The notes: generated by a model not told the origin, from the sequence alone. A stretch of DNA of 64,000 bases from Apus apus (GCF_020740795.1 NC_067300.1:1550001-1614000), one strand, 5' to 3'. Counted from the first letter of the stretch, positions 36,068-64,000 are shown. Made by a program: numbers and translations.

Positions 36068-36502
36068 GAGACACAGACTGGTTTGGGTTGAAACAGACCT
36101 TACAGATCATCCAATCCCACCCCCTGCATGGGCAGGGACACCTCCCACCAGCCCAGGCTGCTCCAAGCCCCATCCAACCTGCCCTTCAACACTGCCAGGG
36201 ATGGGGCAGCCACAGCTTCTCTGGGCAACCTGGGCCAGGGTCTCACCAGCCTCACAGCAAAGAATTTCTTCCTCATGTCTCACCTAAATCTCTGCTTTTC
36301 AAGATTTAATCCCTCCCCCTCATCCCATCCCTCCCTGCCCTTGTCCCAAGCCCCTCCCCAGCTTTCCTGGAGCCCCTTCAGGCACTGGAAGGTGCTCTAA
36401 GGTCTCCCTGGAGCCTTCTCTTCTCCAGGCTGAACACCCTAACTCTCCCAGCCTGGCTCCAGAGCAGAGCTGCTCCAGCCCTGGGATCCTCTTGACAAGT
36501 TT
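36068..36502 (-). mobile_element. CR1 LINE 3' end fragment
   Basis: Minus-strand CR1 with CAGACTGGTTTGGGTTG, CACCTCCCACCAGCCCAGGC and CCATCCAACCTGCCCTTCAA on the plus strand, running into the reverse of the ORF2 end (TTCTCTTCTCCAGGCTGAAC, GGGATCCTCTTGACAAGTT). It directly abuts a plus-strand CR1 tail. Confidence 0.92.
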
Positions 36503-36604
36503 AGTGGGCGTAAGGGACATGGTTTAGTGGTGGCCTTGGCAGGGCTGGGTTAACAGTTGGGCTTGATGATCTTCAGGGTCTTCTCCAACCACAATGATTC
36601 TATG
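36503..36604 (+). mobile_element. CR1 LINE 3' tail fragment, inverted against its neighbour
   Basis: Contains GGGACATGGTTTAGTGGTGG, GGCTTGATGATCTTCAGGGT and the end AATGATTCTATGG. It joins the minus-strand CR1 at 36502, so two CR1 fragments are arranged 5' to 5'. Confidence 0.88.
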
Positions 36605-37928
36605 GAAGAGCAGATCCATGGGGAACCACAGCTCTTCCCAGGCCCAGTGCCAACACCACCTGCTGGATTTGGGCAGTGGTGGCTCTGTGGGCTCTGGGTT
36701 TTCTTTCTTCTTTCCAATCATCAAAACGAAGCCACCCCTGATGAGCCAGCGTGCACGTTCATTAACTCACTGCATCTTCTTTTTTTCCAATTAACCCTTT
36801 ATTAGAGATTTTATTTTCCCTTCTTACAAATTCTTCACAAAGCAGAGCATTGTTCACCACGTGGGTGTTTCGTCTCAAACTCACCGGCTGGGATCAGCTT
36901 TCTCATTAAGCACGATTATTTTTGGCTCCCGTGCTGGGAGGGTTGGCCTGCCTGGTTTGCTGTCATGAGGAGCTGGGTGGGTGCCCAGGCCGTGGCTGCA
37001 GAGCCTGCAGAATCAGGTACTCCCTGCGGGGCAACCTGCTAATGATGGAAGGCTCCGAATGGCTTCGTGTGCTTCGTTTCCTTGGCCCTCCATCACAGCC
37101 CCCAGCACCTCCCTCCTGTGTAGGGGTTAAAGACTCAGAAAAGTTCTCCAAGCCCCATCCTGACGGACCCTTTGTCTCGTTTAGATGCTCCTCAGACCAG
37201 GTTAAACCCGCCTTCCCCGGGACACAGCTGGGGACCCGTGGCTTTGCAGGCAGGACGCTGCTGCCCCAGCTCTTCTCGCCCGGTTTGTCCGTTTCCTTGC
37301 GCTCGGAATTCCCTCTGCTCCGCCTCCCGAGCCCCGGCTGCAGCCGGCAGCTCCCCAGGGATGCTCAGGGATGAGCTCTGCACGTCCCTGCACCGCGTGA
37401 AGCCAGGACTGACGTCCCGCTGCCCCGCTCGGTGGTTGGGGAAGCAGCGAAGCCCCCGGGAGCGGGGCTGGGCCGGGAGCTGCGGGGCTGGGCCGGGAGC
37501 TGCGGGGCCGTCCTCCCGCCCCGCGGGTCTCGCCGGGGCCGGGGCTGATCCCGGCGGAGCCACGCACCCGCGCCATGCGGGGACACACACACACACGGGA
37601 CGTGGGTGTCCCCGCCAAACAGCGCGTTTTGCCCCAAACTCGGCTTCCCCGCCGCCGTTCCCCAGCCCAGGGCCCGATCTGCTGGCGGACAGAGCCCCCG
37701 CCCCGGGCCGCCGGGCACCGAGCAGCGCTGCCCGCCGGGGGGGGAGGCCCGGGGGCTGCGGGGGGGGTGTCGCACCGCCCACGGGAGCGGGCGCTGAGGG
37801 GGCGCGGGGCGGGCTGGGCCCGGGGGTCCCGCTCCCGAAGGATCCCGGTCCCGGTCCCGGTCCCGGTCCCGCGCGGCCCCTTTAAGCCCCGCCCCCCGGC
37901 GCCGGTGCCACAAAGCTTCCCGCGAACG

Positions 37929-37936
37929 TGACGTCA
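37929..37936. promoter_or_regulatory. Consensus CRE (TGACGTCA)
   Basis: A perfect palindromic TGACGTCA, the CREB/ATF site, lies about 270 bp upstream of the ZMYND19 start codon inside the CpG island. A half-site-like GGTGACGC lies at 38066-38073. Confidence 0.7.
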
Positions 37937-38039
37937 CCGCCCGCGCCTCCCGCTCCAGCCCGCGCCCGCGCGCGGCCGCCCCCCCCCCCTCCCTCCCCTC
38001 CCCATTTCCCCGCGTGACCCCGCGCCGCGCCGCCCTCCC

Positions 38040-47668
<9,629 letters not shown>

Positions 47669-50600
47669 CCGGGTGGCAGAGGCCTCTTAGCAGCAGGATT
47701 CCTTCTCAAAGGCATTGGACTCTTGCTTTTGCACAGTAATGACAGACTGCTTAGTGAAGCCAGAGGCACTGAAGAATTAAAAAAAACCAACCAACCCTGT
47801 GATGCTTGAGCAGAATGGCTGACTGGACTAAGCCAGCTCTGACTGGTGCTGTGGAAAGGGATTGGGTCTACCCTTCCAGTATTATATTCTCAAGCAAAAA
47901 GACTACTGTGGAGGCTCCAGGCAGGAAGCTTCTCATTATTTATATGTTAATACATTTGTAAACTCATGTACAGTTTTTGTTAGAAATTCTTGATAGGACT
48001 CATTAACTGTAACGTTCAGATGAGAACACGTTGTTGGCCTGAAAGTTTAACAAAAAAACAAACAAAAAAAGTAATGTAGCAAAAGCTTTTCCTCCTGTGT
48101 GGCTAGAGGTGTCTGTGGCAGTGCCAGGGCAGGAGGCTCCAACATCAGCAGGACTCTGCATGGAAGTTATACTTAAAAAAAACCAAAAAAACCCAACAAA
48201 AAATAGGGGCAAACAAAGTAAAAGTCAGAATGAAATGGTGTCTGCTCTTTAGCTTTCTCCCATTCCCTTCCAGCTGCTCTCAGAGCAGCCACACGAGGAG
48301 GCTGGAAATCCCTGCTAGGTGGGAAGCAGAGCAGCAGGAGCTGGAGCAGAGGGTGGGGAAGCCCCTGGGGTCTGTGCAGGCAGGCTGAGCATGGGCTGCT
48401 GGAGAGCCTGCCCCAGCAATCCTGGGAAACCTGAGTTAGCTTTCTTCTTGTGAAATAACCTTTTGTGGCTCAAGAAGCTGTCGGGAAGCTCAGGCAGGTG
48501 TGTGGATGTGGGGGCCCTCGTGGCTCTCGTAAGCAGAGTAAACACCCCAGTGACCTGCAGAGATGTTGAAGTGACCTAATATTTGGTAATTTGAGTTATT
48601 TATTCACTGAAGAGATGCCATCAATCCAAGAAACACTTTTGTATTATTTTTTTGCAATGTAGTAATGAGTAAAAATAGTATGGGGTGAGGATTTGGCTTG
48701 AAGAGTGCACACCTGTTATTCCATTCAGACACTTTTTAATGTATAATCTGAAAGATTTTTCTTTTCCATTTTTGCCTTAGAAATACAAGGAGTATCAGCT
48801 GAGTTTCCTGAAGAACTAAAGGGATGATTTAGTGCCAGGTGTTAGTCTTACTTCACAGTAGAATGTGAGCTGCTGAATGTTTAATACAGAGCCTTTCTTG
48901 GAGTGCTTAGTGAAATAGGTATTTATTTTTTTTTTTTTGTAAAAGCCATTAAGAATTTAATTTTTCAATCAGGATTCACTTTGCCACTTCATGTTGCAAT
49001 GTTGGTCTTGCTTGTATTCAATTTGTTAGAAAAACTGAACTGCTGTGGACTTCCAATATTACATTATGTTTCTAATATCTGCACAGGAAGTTCTTAATGA
49101 TGAGTATTTGGGGGGGGGGGGGGTTGTACTTTGACTTTAAGCTTCTTGGGGAAATAACAAATATCTGAAGTTTCCTGCTGGAGGTTCCCTGGGTAGGCAC
49201 ACTGTCAAGTTGCAACTCTTTAATTCATGGTTATACTGTAACTTTTCTGTTCAGGCAGCCTAAAATGCCCTTTGGTGGGAAGAAGTCAAGCAGGACTTTT
49301 CCTAGAATGGGTGATACTTTTGGTTTTTGAAGAACCATTCAATTATTTGGTTTACATGAACTGTACAGCTTGGGATGAATATAAAATGGGACAAAAGGAA
49401 TATATATTTTTTTTTAATTTGAGGTAATCCACTGAAAAGGGCAGAAGTATTGAGGGTTTTTTTCCTTGCCTGGTTCAAAGGCTGCTTTTTGTGACAGCAG
49501 TTTTCTGTTGTGTTACCATGTTGAGCAAACTGAAGTGGTGTCTTAGGGCATCTAATCACACGTGCAGCACCGAGCAGGGGAAATGGCCACAGTTAGTCCT
49601 AATGTTTGTGAAGTGGTTGCAGGGAGGACCGAGCTGGACTGCAGAGGGAGCCCTGGTGGGGCAACATGTAGGTTCCTCTTGAGCAGCAGAGGAAGGGAAT
49701 GAAGGTAGGGTGAGACTTGAGCTAAAGTGTCTGTAAAACTAGAATGGAGGGTGCTTGGGGCAATCCCCATCCCAGTGACTGTGGAAGGGAAGGGGTGAAG
49801 CGGATGGGGAGGGAAGATTCTCACTAGGTTAGGGGGGTGATCATCGACTAATGGAAAGTAACAAGTTGCCTGGACATCCTGAAAGGGCTTGGTGAAATAA
49901 CACTGGTTCTGACTTCAGTGTGTGACCTTGGACTCCAGGCTGTCTCTGTCAGGGCAGGGAAGCGAGGATTCTGACTGAGGACCTCGGGAAGGTCCCTGGG
50001 GCAGCAGTGAGCATGTCCCTGCCTGCAGAGCAGCTTTTCCCAATTAGTGTGGGAAGTGATGTGAGCAACAATTCTGTCAGCCACCAAGATCATCTGCCAG
50101 AGATCTTCCCTTTCTGTGAGGTGTGTCAGAAAGGAACTAATCACACCGGAACATGGCAACTCCCCTTCATACAGCCTATATGGTTTTTCAAAGAATGAAG
50201 CTCTCATGGAGGACCTCCTTTTCTCCTCCTAAAGAAACTAGGTGGATATCCTCAGGTGGGCAAGTATTTAAGAAGCACAGGGCAAGAGTCCATGGTCATT
50301 TATCTTGGAGCAGGTCTGTGCAGTACTGGTAAATGAGCTGGCTTTTCAAGGATTTTCCCTGATGGAGATGCTCTTTATCTAAGAGGTTTCCTGCAGGGGA
50401 AAAAAACCCAAACTGCATCTCTATATTTTATTCCTTGGTTCTCTGAAGCATGGGGTACTCTTTGTACACACCCTTGGTTCACCTGTGGACCAAAACAAGG
50501 CTTAATGAGTCAGGTTTCCTAGGTAGGAACATCTGTTTAGAAGAGGAGATCCAGAGGACTTCTGAGAGAGAGAAGGGGAGAGGGAGGGAGAGAGAAAATG

Positions 50601-52540
50601 AGAGCAGTGGGTTAGGATCAGGGTATTCTTCATAAACAGCCTGTTGTACAGCCATCTACCTCTGAGCTGTGATGTCTGGCAAGCTGCTTGGGGATCTGCT
50701 GGTCTGCTTTTGGGAGACAGAATTTGGCTGCTCAGGCCTGTGCAGTCCTGCTGGCTTGGGTTTGTCACCTGCCGTGTCCTTGCGAACACACCTGGTGCCT
50801 CGTGCAGCTGAGGATGAACGTTCCTGCTGCTGGGTCACAGCAAGTTGGTCTGGAGTCACCAGCAGTGGGTGAACATCTGTCTGGTGCCAGCCAGTTCCAG
50901 GAGGACCTCATGGGCTTCCAGACCCTTTGGGAGAGTCTGGAGAAAGATTTCTGCCACAGCTGCAAAGTGGCAAATCCAGCTGATGTCAGGAACCTGCAGT
51001 GTGACTGGTGCTGGCTGTATCAGGGGTGCACATGCCACATGAGCCATCAAATGTTGACACCTTCCCCCCAGGTACTCTCCTTCATGGCAAAGTAGTGATA
51101 TTACCCACCCCAAACATGCAAAAGTCACAATTCAAACTGATAAAAATAATGGCTGGCTTAAGGAACACAACATTGGAATTCAATGTATTGCAGGGCTCAG
51201 TGTTTGCCTTTTGAGCAATTTGAGCTTTTAATACACCCACAGATTTATATTTTCAAGTTTTCCTGGTGGTGATTTAATTTTAAATGCATCTAGGGAAAGT
51301 AAGAGAGGCAGCTACAAGACTGAAATGCTTGCAGGTGGCACAGATTCCATGTAAGCCAGCAGGGTGGGGCCAGAAGCAAGGGTGTACCACCCACTGAAAC
51401 AGAATTGAGAGGTCAAAAGGGGTTGGGTGTGATTAAAAGCAGCATGAGGGATGCTTGCAGGGTAGGGAGAAATCCTTTGTAATCTGGTGTCCAAATGTAG
51501 GAGATGGAAAGAGTAAGATTTGGCAGGTGGAGTGTGGAAAAAAAATCAAACCCCAAAAGAATTAAAATGGAATATGAAGAAGATGCAAGTCATAAAACTT
51601 GCACAAATATTTTTGAAAACAAAAAAAACCAGAAACAGAACAGGAGCAGGGAACCTGCCAGAGCCAGTAAACTTGATGCACAATAAAGGGAAGGTCTGAC
51701 CTGGAGGTCTGGACCTTCTGTCCCTGCAGAAAAACGTTTGCTGTGGAAGAGCTGAGGGACGAGATGCCAGGACCAGATGGTGCCACCTGTGGCTCCAAGG
51801 GAGCTCAAGGATAAATAAGCTAATGGTGACATCTCCCTCAGTACCCACAGCAAACGTGACAGCAGCTTCTGAAACGGGTGTCAGGGCAGATGTGGCAAAG
51901 AATAGAGAGGTGAGCACAGCACTTGCACTTAGCAAATCCATCGAGGCAATGATGCAGCATCCGTGGCTTGATACTGGGGAGGGGTCATGATGGTTCCTGT
52001 GCAGGGAAGTTGTGCTTCAGAGCTCTACTGGAATTGATTTAATGGCAATAACAAGCAGGGGACAGTTGCTTGAACTTCCAAAACACACTTGGTCATGACT
52101 TTAATCAAGGAACATTAAAAAAAAAAAAAAAAAAAGGCTGCTTTGGGGCACAGGCAAAAACAACTGTTTAAAAGATGGGAAAGGGAGAGTTAAAGGGAGG
52201 TTGTTTTGGTGGAGAGAGGCCAACAGTTGGGTGGCTAAAATATAAAAAAATAACTGGGAAAAACTAATGAATCAGGGAGGTGACAACACCCACTGATTAA
52301 ATTATTCGGTGTAATAATAACGTAATAAAGGTTGAGTCAAGGATTGCAGAAGGATCTTACGAGACTGGTGGGTGAAACCCAGTGTCAATAAGCGAAGTGT
52401 TGCTGATGGGAACACCTCACCAGCAGAGCCTGCTGACAGTTTCACTCAGCGAGGCGGGATGAACCCTTCGGGTTGTGACACCGTCTGCTGGGGAGCAGCA
52501 GCAAACCAAGCTCCAGGGAAGGAGGGGAGAGCAGGGAGCA
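47669..52540. other. ZMYND19 3'UTR and intergenic region up to the DPH7 promoter
   Basis: I see no further gene. The first several hundred bases are probably ZMYND19 3'UTR. Simple tracts are present: 14 G at 49110-49123, a purine-rich GA run at about 50561-50600, and 19 A at 52117-52135. No CR1 was recognised here. Confidence 0.6.
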
Positions 52541-53080
52541 GCACAGCACGCACTGTGCGGTGCCGCAGCCTGAGCCCGCAGCTCTCACCCGCAGCTCTCA
52601 CGCTGCGCGCCGGGCAGGGCTGCGGGGCTCGGGAAAGGCTGCGGGCAGGGAGCGGGATCCCTCCCCCCGCGGTCCCAGCGGCTCCTCCCGCAGCGCCGCT
52701 GCGGCAGCCGCGCCTCTCGTTTGGGAGAGCGGTGAGTGCCCGGGAGGTGGGGAAGGTCTGGGGAGCGGCAGAGGGGGTGCCGAGGGGTGCTGGTCTCCTC
52801 TCTCCCGGGCAGCCGCTGGCTCAGAGCCGAGCACAGCCCTCCCGTGACCGGCGGCCGAGCTGCAGGACGCGGTGGTGCTGGAAGACTGGAAAGAGCTTGG
52901 CTGGAAAAGCCTCCTCCGAGGGCGGCTCGGCAGGTCCCCGGCTGGTGCCGACAAGCCCGGATCGGGCCCCCGGGGCAGGGGCAGCACCGCCCGCCGGGCC
53001 GAGCCGGGCCCGCCCCGTCCCGCCCCTGACCGGGAAGCAGACGGGCGGCGGTTCCGCCGTGCGGGGCCCGCCCCGCAGAG

Positions 53081-59779
<6,699 letters not shown>

Positions 59780-61190
59780 CCAGTCCCCAGGGAGAGGGGT
59801 AGGAAACTCCTGTACTGCCATCCAGAGCTGAGCCTATGCCCTGTCTAATCTCTTTTGGGCTTTTCCAGTTTTATTGTTGAGCTTGTGAGTCCTTTAAGGC
59901 TGATAGTGATGGAATTACTAGTGGTTTATTTCCACTGAGAAAAGCCTTTGCTTTGAGGCACATGGTCAAACACAGACACACTTATTTAGTTTTCCCTTCG
60001 TGTTCTAGTTAAAGGAGAACCTTCCTCTCGGAGGCTGCTTGTTGTACCTTACACCTGCACCCCTTGGAGGCTGGTTTGCCTTTGTACCATTGATCTCTGG
60101 AGCCCGTTCTCCTCCCATCACAAACCAAACTTGTCAGTGCTGCTCCGTGTAGACAGACCCACAGGATGTGGCCAGAGGTTCCCCTGAATGTCTTGGAAAA
60201 GCCCAGGAATAGAGGGTCAGTTGTGTCTGTAGCAGCTTTGTGATCTGCAAACCAGCCTGGACCTGGAGAGGATGCTCCAAGACAGATACTGACACAGCCA
60301 TGAGCTCATGGTGATCTTTAGGAGAGAGGAATCATATTTTAGAAGGAAATCCAGCCTGAGGGGTACAACAGACAGCAGTTCAGCCACGGGAAGCTCTGTT
60401 CCCAGCAGGGCCTTTCTTGTGAGGGTTCTGGTGTGTCTCAGCCTCATTTTACATCAGACTCAGCTCCTTGTTGCAGCCTCACTTTATCACTCCAAGCTCA
60501 GCACGTGGGTGAGCAGAAGCTGCGTGGCAGCCCTGCCCTGTTCCAGTGCCATGGCCTCTTGCCTTCAGACTTGGGTTTTCTGCTCTCCACAGCAAGTCAT
60601 ACACTTAGGTCCAAAGTCAAGATACTTTCAGTTTCGTAAAGGTGAACAGCTTTAAGATCAAAACCTCCAAAAAGTACATGCAGTGTTTCTTGACATCTTT
60701 TAAGTTCAAAATAAGTAAGTACAGAAACCAAAATCTTACCAACATTGCCCTAACTACCTCCAGGGATGGCTGCAGGATTTCTCATGGTTGCTTCATTAGC
60801 TTTCTTTTTTCACTGTGAAATATCAGCAAAACAATGTTTCTGGAATACTTTAACTATTATCTTCCCAGAAACAAAAATACAGCTTAAATGAGGTAAGGAA
60901 CTTGTAACTTGCATGGTTTCTCTTTGAGGGTCCTAAGGAATTAGTTGTCTGGGGGGAAAGAAACACCAGCACCAGGGATCTCTCTCTATCCATGACAGTG
61001 CTCACCTGAAGTGAGGTACAGATCAGAATTGTGCTGCTCTGAAACTCCTTTTTTCAAGGTGACTGTATTTTAGAGAATGTTCTTAAGCACTGCTACATGA
61101 AGATTCATATTAGTATTGTGAACAAGAGCTTTTGTTAAAAAAAAAAAAAAATCACCCTATTTTTGGATGTTTCTAAAATAAAATCAGTAT
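59780..61190 (+). other. Probable DPH7 3'UTR
   Basis: There is no coding potential between the DPH7 stop codon and the AATAAA at 61177. A 14-A run lies at about 61138-61151. It could be a 1.4-kb 3'UTR, or a shorter one followed by spacer. Confidence 0.5.
61177..61182 (+). promoter_or_regulatory. Candidate DPH7 poly(A) signal
   Basis: AATAAA, followed by another AATA-rich stretch and a GT-rich region (GGTCATTGTGGTTTT) about 30 bases later, as expected of a cleavage site. It is the clearest plus-strand signal I noticed after DPH7. Confidence 0.55.
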
Positions 61191-61569
61191 AAGTGATTTA
61201 TCTTTCTGGGTCATTGTGGTTTTAAGAATCCTTCATGGCTGGTCTGTGTGAAGACCCTCTGTCTTGTCCTGTGGTGGCTCTTGGTGCTGTTGGGTGTTTT
61301 CTGGCTCCAGTTCCCTCACACCTGAGTGAGGACACCCAGGGTGTGTCCCTGCAGCAACAGGCTCTTGCCTATGACTTGGTCTTAAAAGGTTGTAATGCTC
61401 TTTTATTGCTGTGTGAGATGAAGAGGAACCATTTAATTAGTTAGAAAAACTGTGCCTTCCCTCACCCTCAAGGTGGATGTGATTCTTGAACCTTCTGTGC
61501 CCAAGTGTGCTACCTGCTTCGTTTGCAGAAGCCAGGGCAGCCTGTCCTTGTTCCTGTCCAGCCCTGAAA

Positions 61570-61722
61570 ACAAAGCTGTGGCTGCTCCATCCCTGGCAGT
61601 GTTGAAGGGCAGGTTGGATGGGGCTTGGAGCAGCCTGGGCTGGTGGGAGGTGTCCCTGCCCATGCAGGAGGTGGGACTGGATGATCTTTAACATCCCTTC
61701 CAACCCAAACCATTCTATGACT
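61570..61722 (+). mobile_element. CR1 LINE 3' tail fragment
   Basis: Contains AAGCTGTGGCTGCTCCATCC, GAAGGGCAGGTTGGATGGGG, GGACTGGATGATCTTTAACA, ending CCATTCTATGA. It lies between DPH7 and MRPL41 and belongs to the subfamily seen at 2735, 11435 and 36068. Confidence 0.92.
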
Positions 61723-61724
61723 TT

Positions 61725-62650
61725 TAACAACAGTTTAAGGAGTTACCTGTCAGTCCTTGTTACAGACCAGCTGCTCACTGAGAACATACTAAACATGCTT
61801 CCTGTAGCCAGAAGTGAACATTTTAATTGTAATTTAGTTCTTTAATGCCTAAGGTTTGAAATACTTTGGATTTGGAAAACCTTATGAAAACGAAACCCCC
61901 AAACCAATCCCAAGCACCATTTTCTCAAAGACTCCAGCACTTGGGTGTGAGAGAAAATACATTATTTCCCAACACATTTAGAATTTAGGATTTCCACTTT
62001 AAAACAATTGCACAACTGGTGTCACTTGTATCCATTTAATTTGATGACCAACAAGGCAGCTCTTGGAGGAATAAATCCAAAAGTAACAATTCTTGAGATA
62101 ATGTTTCAGATTTGAAGTTATCTTGCAACTTCAGGCAGCTGCACCGCTGAGGGACAGACATGACACGGACCTACCAACCAACTGCATCTTGATTGACTCT
62201 AAAAGAAGGTGTGGTTTTAAGGCTTGGGGAAGTCTGGAAGAACGGTGGCATTCGGTATGAGCTGCAGTGCTCTCCTCAGAGAAGGAGCTCAGGGCTGGGC
62301 TGGGCTCTGCCTGTTGGAGGTCTCACCCCTGGGTTAGTGGAGCCCCTCCCTGGGGCTGGGGTTAAACCCCTCCCTCGGGGCCGGGAGTGGCAGCGCCCTC
62401 AGGGAAGGCTCCCATGGAGATAAGACTCATCCTTTCTTGTTCCCAGAAGACAGGAATTCCTTCTCAGAAGGAAGGAATGACGTTTCAGCAGCCTGGAGAG
62501 CAAGTGCCCTCTGCTAAGGCTCAGTGCCCGGCCAGGACACCAGCAGCTCACACCCCAGAGCTGCACCAACGCAGCCAGGGACGGGACATTAACCACCCAT
62601 TTCCCCACAGCCCCTTCAATCAGACACTGCAGAAAGGCAAAACGGGAGGA
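61725..62650. other. Intergenic spacer between convergent DPH7 and MRPL41
   Basis: No gene, repeat or RNA was recognised. Composition is AT-rich to 62140 and then rises in GC towards MRPL41. Confidence 0.6.
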
Positions 62651-62656
62651 TTTGGT

Positions 62657-62662
62657 TTTAAT
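62657..62662 (-). promoter_or_regulatory. MRPL41 poly(A) signal (ATTAAA)
   Basis: ATTAAA on the minus strand, about 75 nt after the MRPL41 stop codon. No AATAAA is closer. Confidence 0.6.
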
Positions 62663-62736
62663 AGCCGTGCCAGGAGCCGTCCCGAGGCTGCTGCTGCAGG
62701 CCGTGTCCCCCGCGCGGGCGCTGCTCCCGCCGCCTC

Positions 62737-63144
62737 CTACCGCACGTAGTTCTTGGGGAAGAGCTGGAAGAGCTTGCCCTCCTGCGTGGGCTCGAAGCCG
62801 TACTTCTCCAGGTTGCCGGGGTCAAACGTGCCGTCCTTCACGTCCTTCTCGATGCGGGGGGCCACCAGCTGCGTGAAGAGCTGCTGGGCCGTCACGGGGG
62901 GCTCCGAGCCCTCGGGGGCGCGGTACGAGACGTAGGGCTTGAGCTTGAAGCCCTCCAGGTTGGGGACGACGAACTCGGGCACCATCTCCTTGACGAGGAT
63001 GAACTTCCTGCTGGAGGTCAGCACGCCCAGCTTCTTGGCGCCTCGGCCCTTGTTGTGGCTGCGGGGGCCGCGCTTGCTGGTGAACGGGGACATGCGGTCG
63101 GCGCCGCGCACCAGCCCGCGGGCCAGGTCAGTCAGCAGCCCCAT
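62737..63144 (-). CDS. MRPL41: MRPL41, mitochondrial ribosomal protein L41 (mL41)
   Basis: A single coding exon gives 135 residues (human 137). It reads [20 protein letters not shown], then [39 protein letters not shown] and ends [20 protein letters not shown] plus VR. It is a component of the large mitoribosomal subunit with a basic N-terminal import region; human MRPL41 was also described as a BCL2-interacting, pro-apoptotic protein. The start is chosen by alignment with the human MGVL start. The open frame continues upstream to 63339, but that stretch is CpG-island 5' sequence without family similarity. The gene is convergent with DPH7 and divergent from the promoter on its right. Confidence 0.97.
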   Translation of the reverse strand: MGLLTDLARGLVRGADRMSPFTSKRGPRSHNKGRGAKKLGVLTSSRKFILVKEMVPEFVVPNLEGFKLKPYVSYRAPEGSEPPVTAQQLFTQLVAPRIEKDVKDGTFDPGNLEKYGFEPTQEGKLFQLFPKNYVR

Positions 63145-63720
63145 GCCGGGCACCCCGGGAGGCTGCACCGGGGGCAGCCCCGCCGCACGGCCCCGCACAC
63201 CCCGGCCCCGCACGGCCCAGCCCGCCGAGAGCCGCGCGCCGCCCCGCGCCGCCACCGCCGCACCCCCCAACACCGCCCGCTCCCATTGGCCGCAGCGCGC
63301 CAGCCAATCCGCGGCGCGGCGCTGGGGCCTCCCCGCCAATCAGCAGCCAGCGTTCCGGGGGGCGGGGCCTGGCCTCAGCCCGGGGCGCTCCCTCCGCCCC
63401 CGCCGCGGGGCCCGGGGTGCGGGGCCTGGGGGTGCGGGGCGGGGCCCGGGGCGCGGGGCAGGGCCGGGCCGGGCCGGGCAGCGCGGGAGGGGCCGCTGCC
63501 CTCTGCCCCGGTGTTCACGTCCGCGTTCCCCGGCTGATTCGAAGAGGAGGAGGGAGGCGGGGCCGGGCCGGGCCTGCGGGGCGGCAGCGATCCCGGTCTG
63601 TCCGGAGCTGCTGGCCGGGCTGCGGGTGGTTCCCGGGAGGCTCTTCCCCGGGCGGCGGGTGTCGGTGAGTGCCCCGGTGCTGGCTTTTTGCTGAGGCTGC
63701 CGTGACCTCGCGGCGCTGGG
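63145..63720. promoter_or_regulatory. Divergent CpG-island promoter of MRPL41 and the next gene
   Basis: Very GC-rich and TATA-less. Three CCAAT boxes occur: CATTGG at 63294-63299 (minus), CCAAT at 63304-63308 and CCAAT at 63336-63340 (plus). GGGGCGGGG-type SP1 sites lie at 63358-63366 and around 63420-63445. This is a typical arrangement for a head-to-head housekeeping pair. Confidence 0.75.
63580..63664 (+). other. Putative noncoding first exon of the next plus-strand gene (PNPLA7 by synteny)
   Basis: A CpG-island sequence ends in a strong donor, GGTGTCG/GTGAGTG, at 63664/63665. No clear start codon with family similarity is visible. In human, MRPL41 lies head-to-head with PNPLA7, so this is the expected place for its promoter and first exon. 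The exon start is a guess and the identity is by synteny only. Confidence 0.35.
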
Positions 63721-64000
63721 GGGCCCGTCGTCCTTCCGGGGGGTGTTTCTGGTGCCCGTCCCTGCGGGCAGGTTTGGTTTGCAGCGAGCAGAAAGCTGAG
63801 GCTCGGAGCGTGTTGCCCCTTCCCGGAGGGCTCGGGAGCTGTCGATGCTGCTGGCTCAGCTTTTCCTCGTGGGGTTTTGTTTGCTCAACCTGGAGAAAAG
63901 GGCAGCCTCGCCACGCCGGTGTTGTTCCCTCGAGTTGCTGTGTTCTGCCCAGCTGGAAGGGCACACTCTGCACGGCTGGGTTAGAGTTTGGATTAGGGAG
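63665..64000. other. Right-edge sequence after the putative donor
   Basis: Probably intron 1 of the gene starting in the CpG island. No coding exon was recognised. Confidence 0.4.

Larger units (their letters stand above)
31590..37190. other. Probable intron/upstream region of the STPG-type gene
   Basis: No other exon could be named. It holds CR1 fragments at 36068-36604, a (CA)n run at about 34631-34648, and two copies of a 42-bp exon-like segment. A short minus-strand candidate at 33733-33776, between CTTTTGCTTTAG and GTTGGG, reads NKEGPAPPSTPGIT and has the proline/glycine character of STPG proteins, but it is unproven. Confidence 0.45.

Noticed and set aside
37172-37937. Long open frames on both strands upstream of ZMYND19
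   Set aside because: They overlap antiparallel in GC-rich promoter sequence with Pro/Arg/Gly-biased composition; no domain is seen.
63145-63339. In-frame upstream extension of MRPL41
   Set aside because: The extension is Arg/Gly/Ala-rich CpG-island sequence without similarity. The family starts at the MGLLTDL methionine, which gives the normal length.

Overview
This is vertebrate nuclear DNA and almost certainly avian. Intron-rich housekeeping genes are separated by many truncated CR1 LINE 3' ends, most with the bird-type tail (runs of ATTCTATGA). I see no mammalian SINE/LINE families apart from one degraded MIR-like relic. Introns are compact and promoters are strongly CpG-rich, as on bird microchromosomes. 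The genes are orthologues of human 9q33-9q34 genes, which by my knowledge of synteny corresponds to chicken chromosome 17. The species cannot be told from the sequence alone. Crocodilian or turtle is possible but less likely.

Layout. 314-23249 (minus): LRSAM1, 21 coding exons recovered with consistent splice phases; the RING-encoding 3' exons lie beyond the left edge. 23250-28166: LRSAM1 5' intron/UTR region, then a GC-rich shared promoter holding three tandem arrays (12 x 16 bp, 3 x 14 bp, 12 x 20-22 bp). 28167-30629 (plus): RPL12, seven coding exons, with two related H/ACA-snoRNA-like elements in consecutive introns. 31441-31574 (minus): terminal exon of a sperm-tail PG-rich repeat gene, probably STPG3, with a 42-bp exon-like repeat present twice upstream. 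38203-47668 (plus): ZMYND19, six exons. 53081-59779 (plus): DPH7, nine exons. 62737-63144 (minus): MRPL41, one coding exon, divergent from a CpG-island promoter and putative first exon at the right edge (PNPLA7 by synteny).

The genes form no single pathway. RPL12 (ribosomal stalk base), DPH7 (diphthamide on eEF2) and MRPL41 (mitochondrial ribosome) all serve translation. LRSAM1 is a ubiquitin ligase, ZMYND19 a MYND adaptor, and the STPG gene a probable ciliary protein. Head-to-head pairs with CpG-rich promoters (LRSAM1/RPL12 and MRPL41/next gene) are the main regulatory theme. I found no unmistakably new system. The best leads are the paired intronic elements in RPL12, the duplicated exon-like segment near the STPG gene, the in-frame duplicated splice donor in ZMYND19, and the tandem arrays in the LRSAM1-RPL12 promoter.
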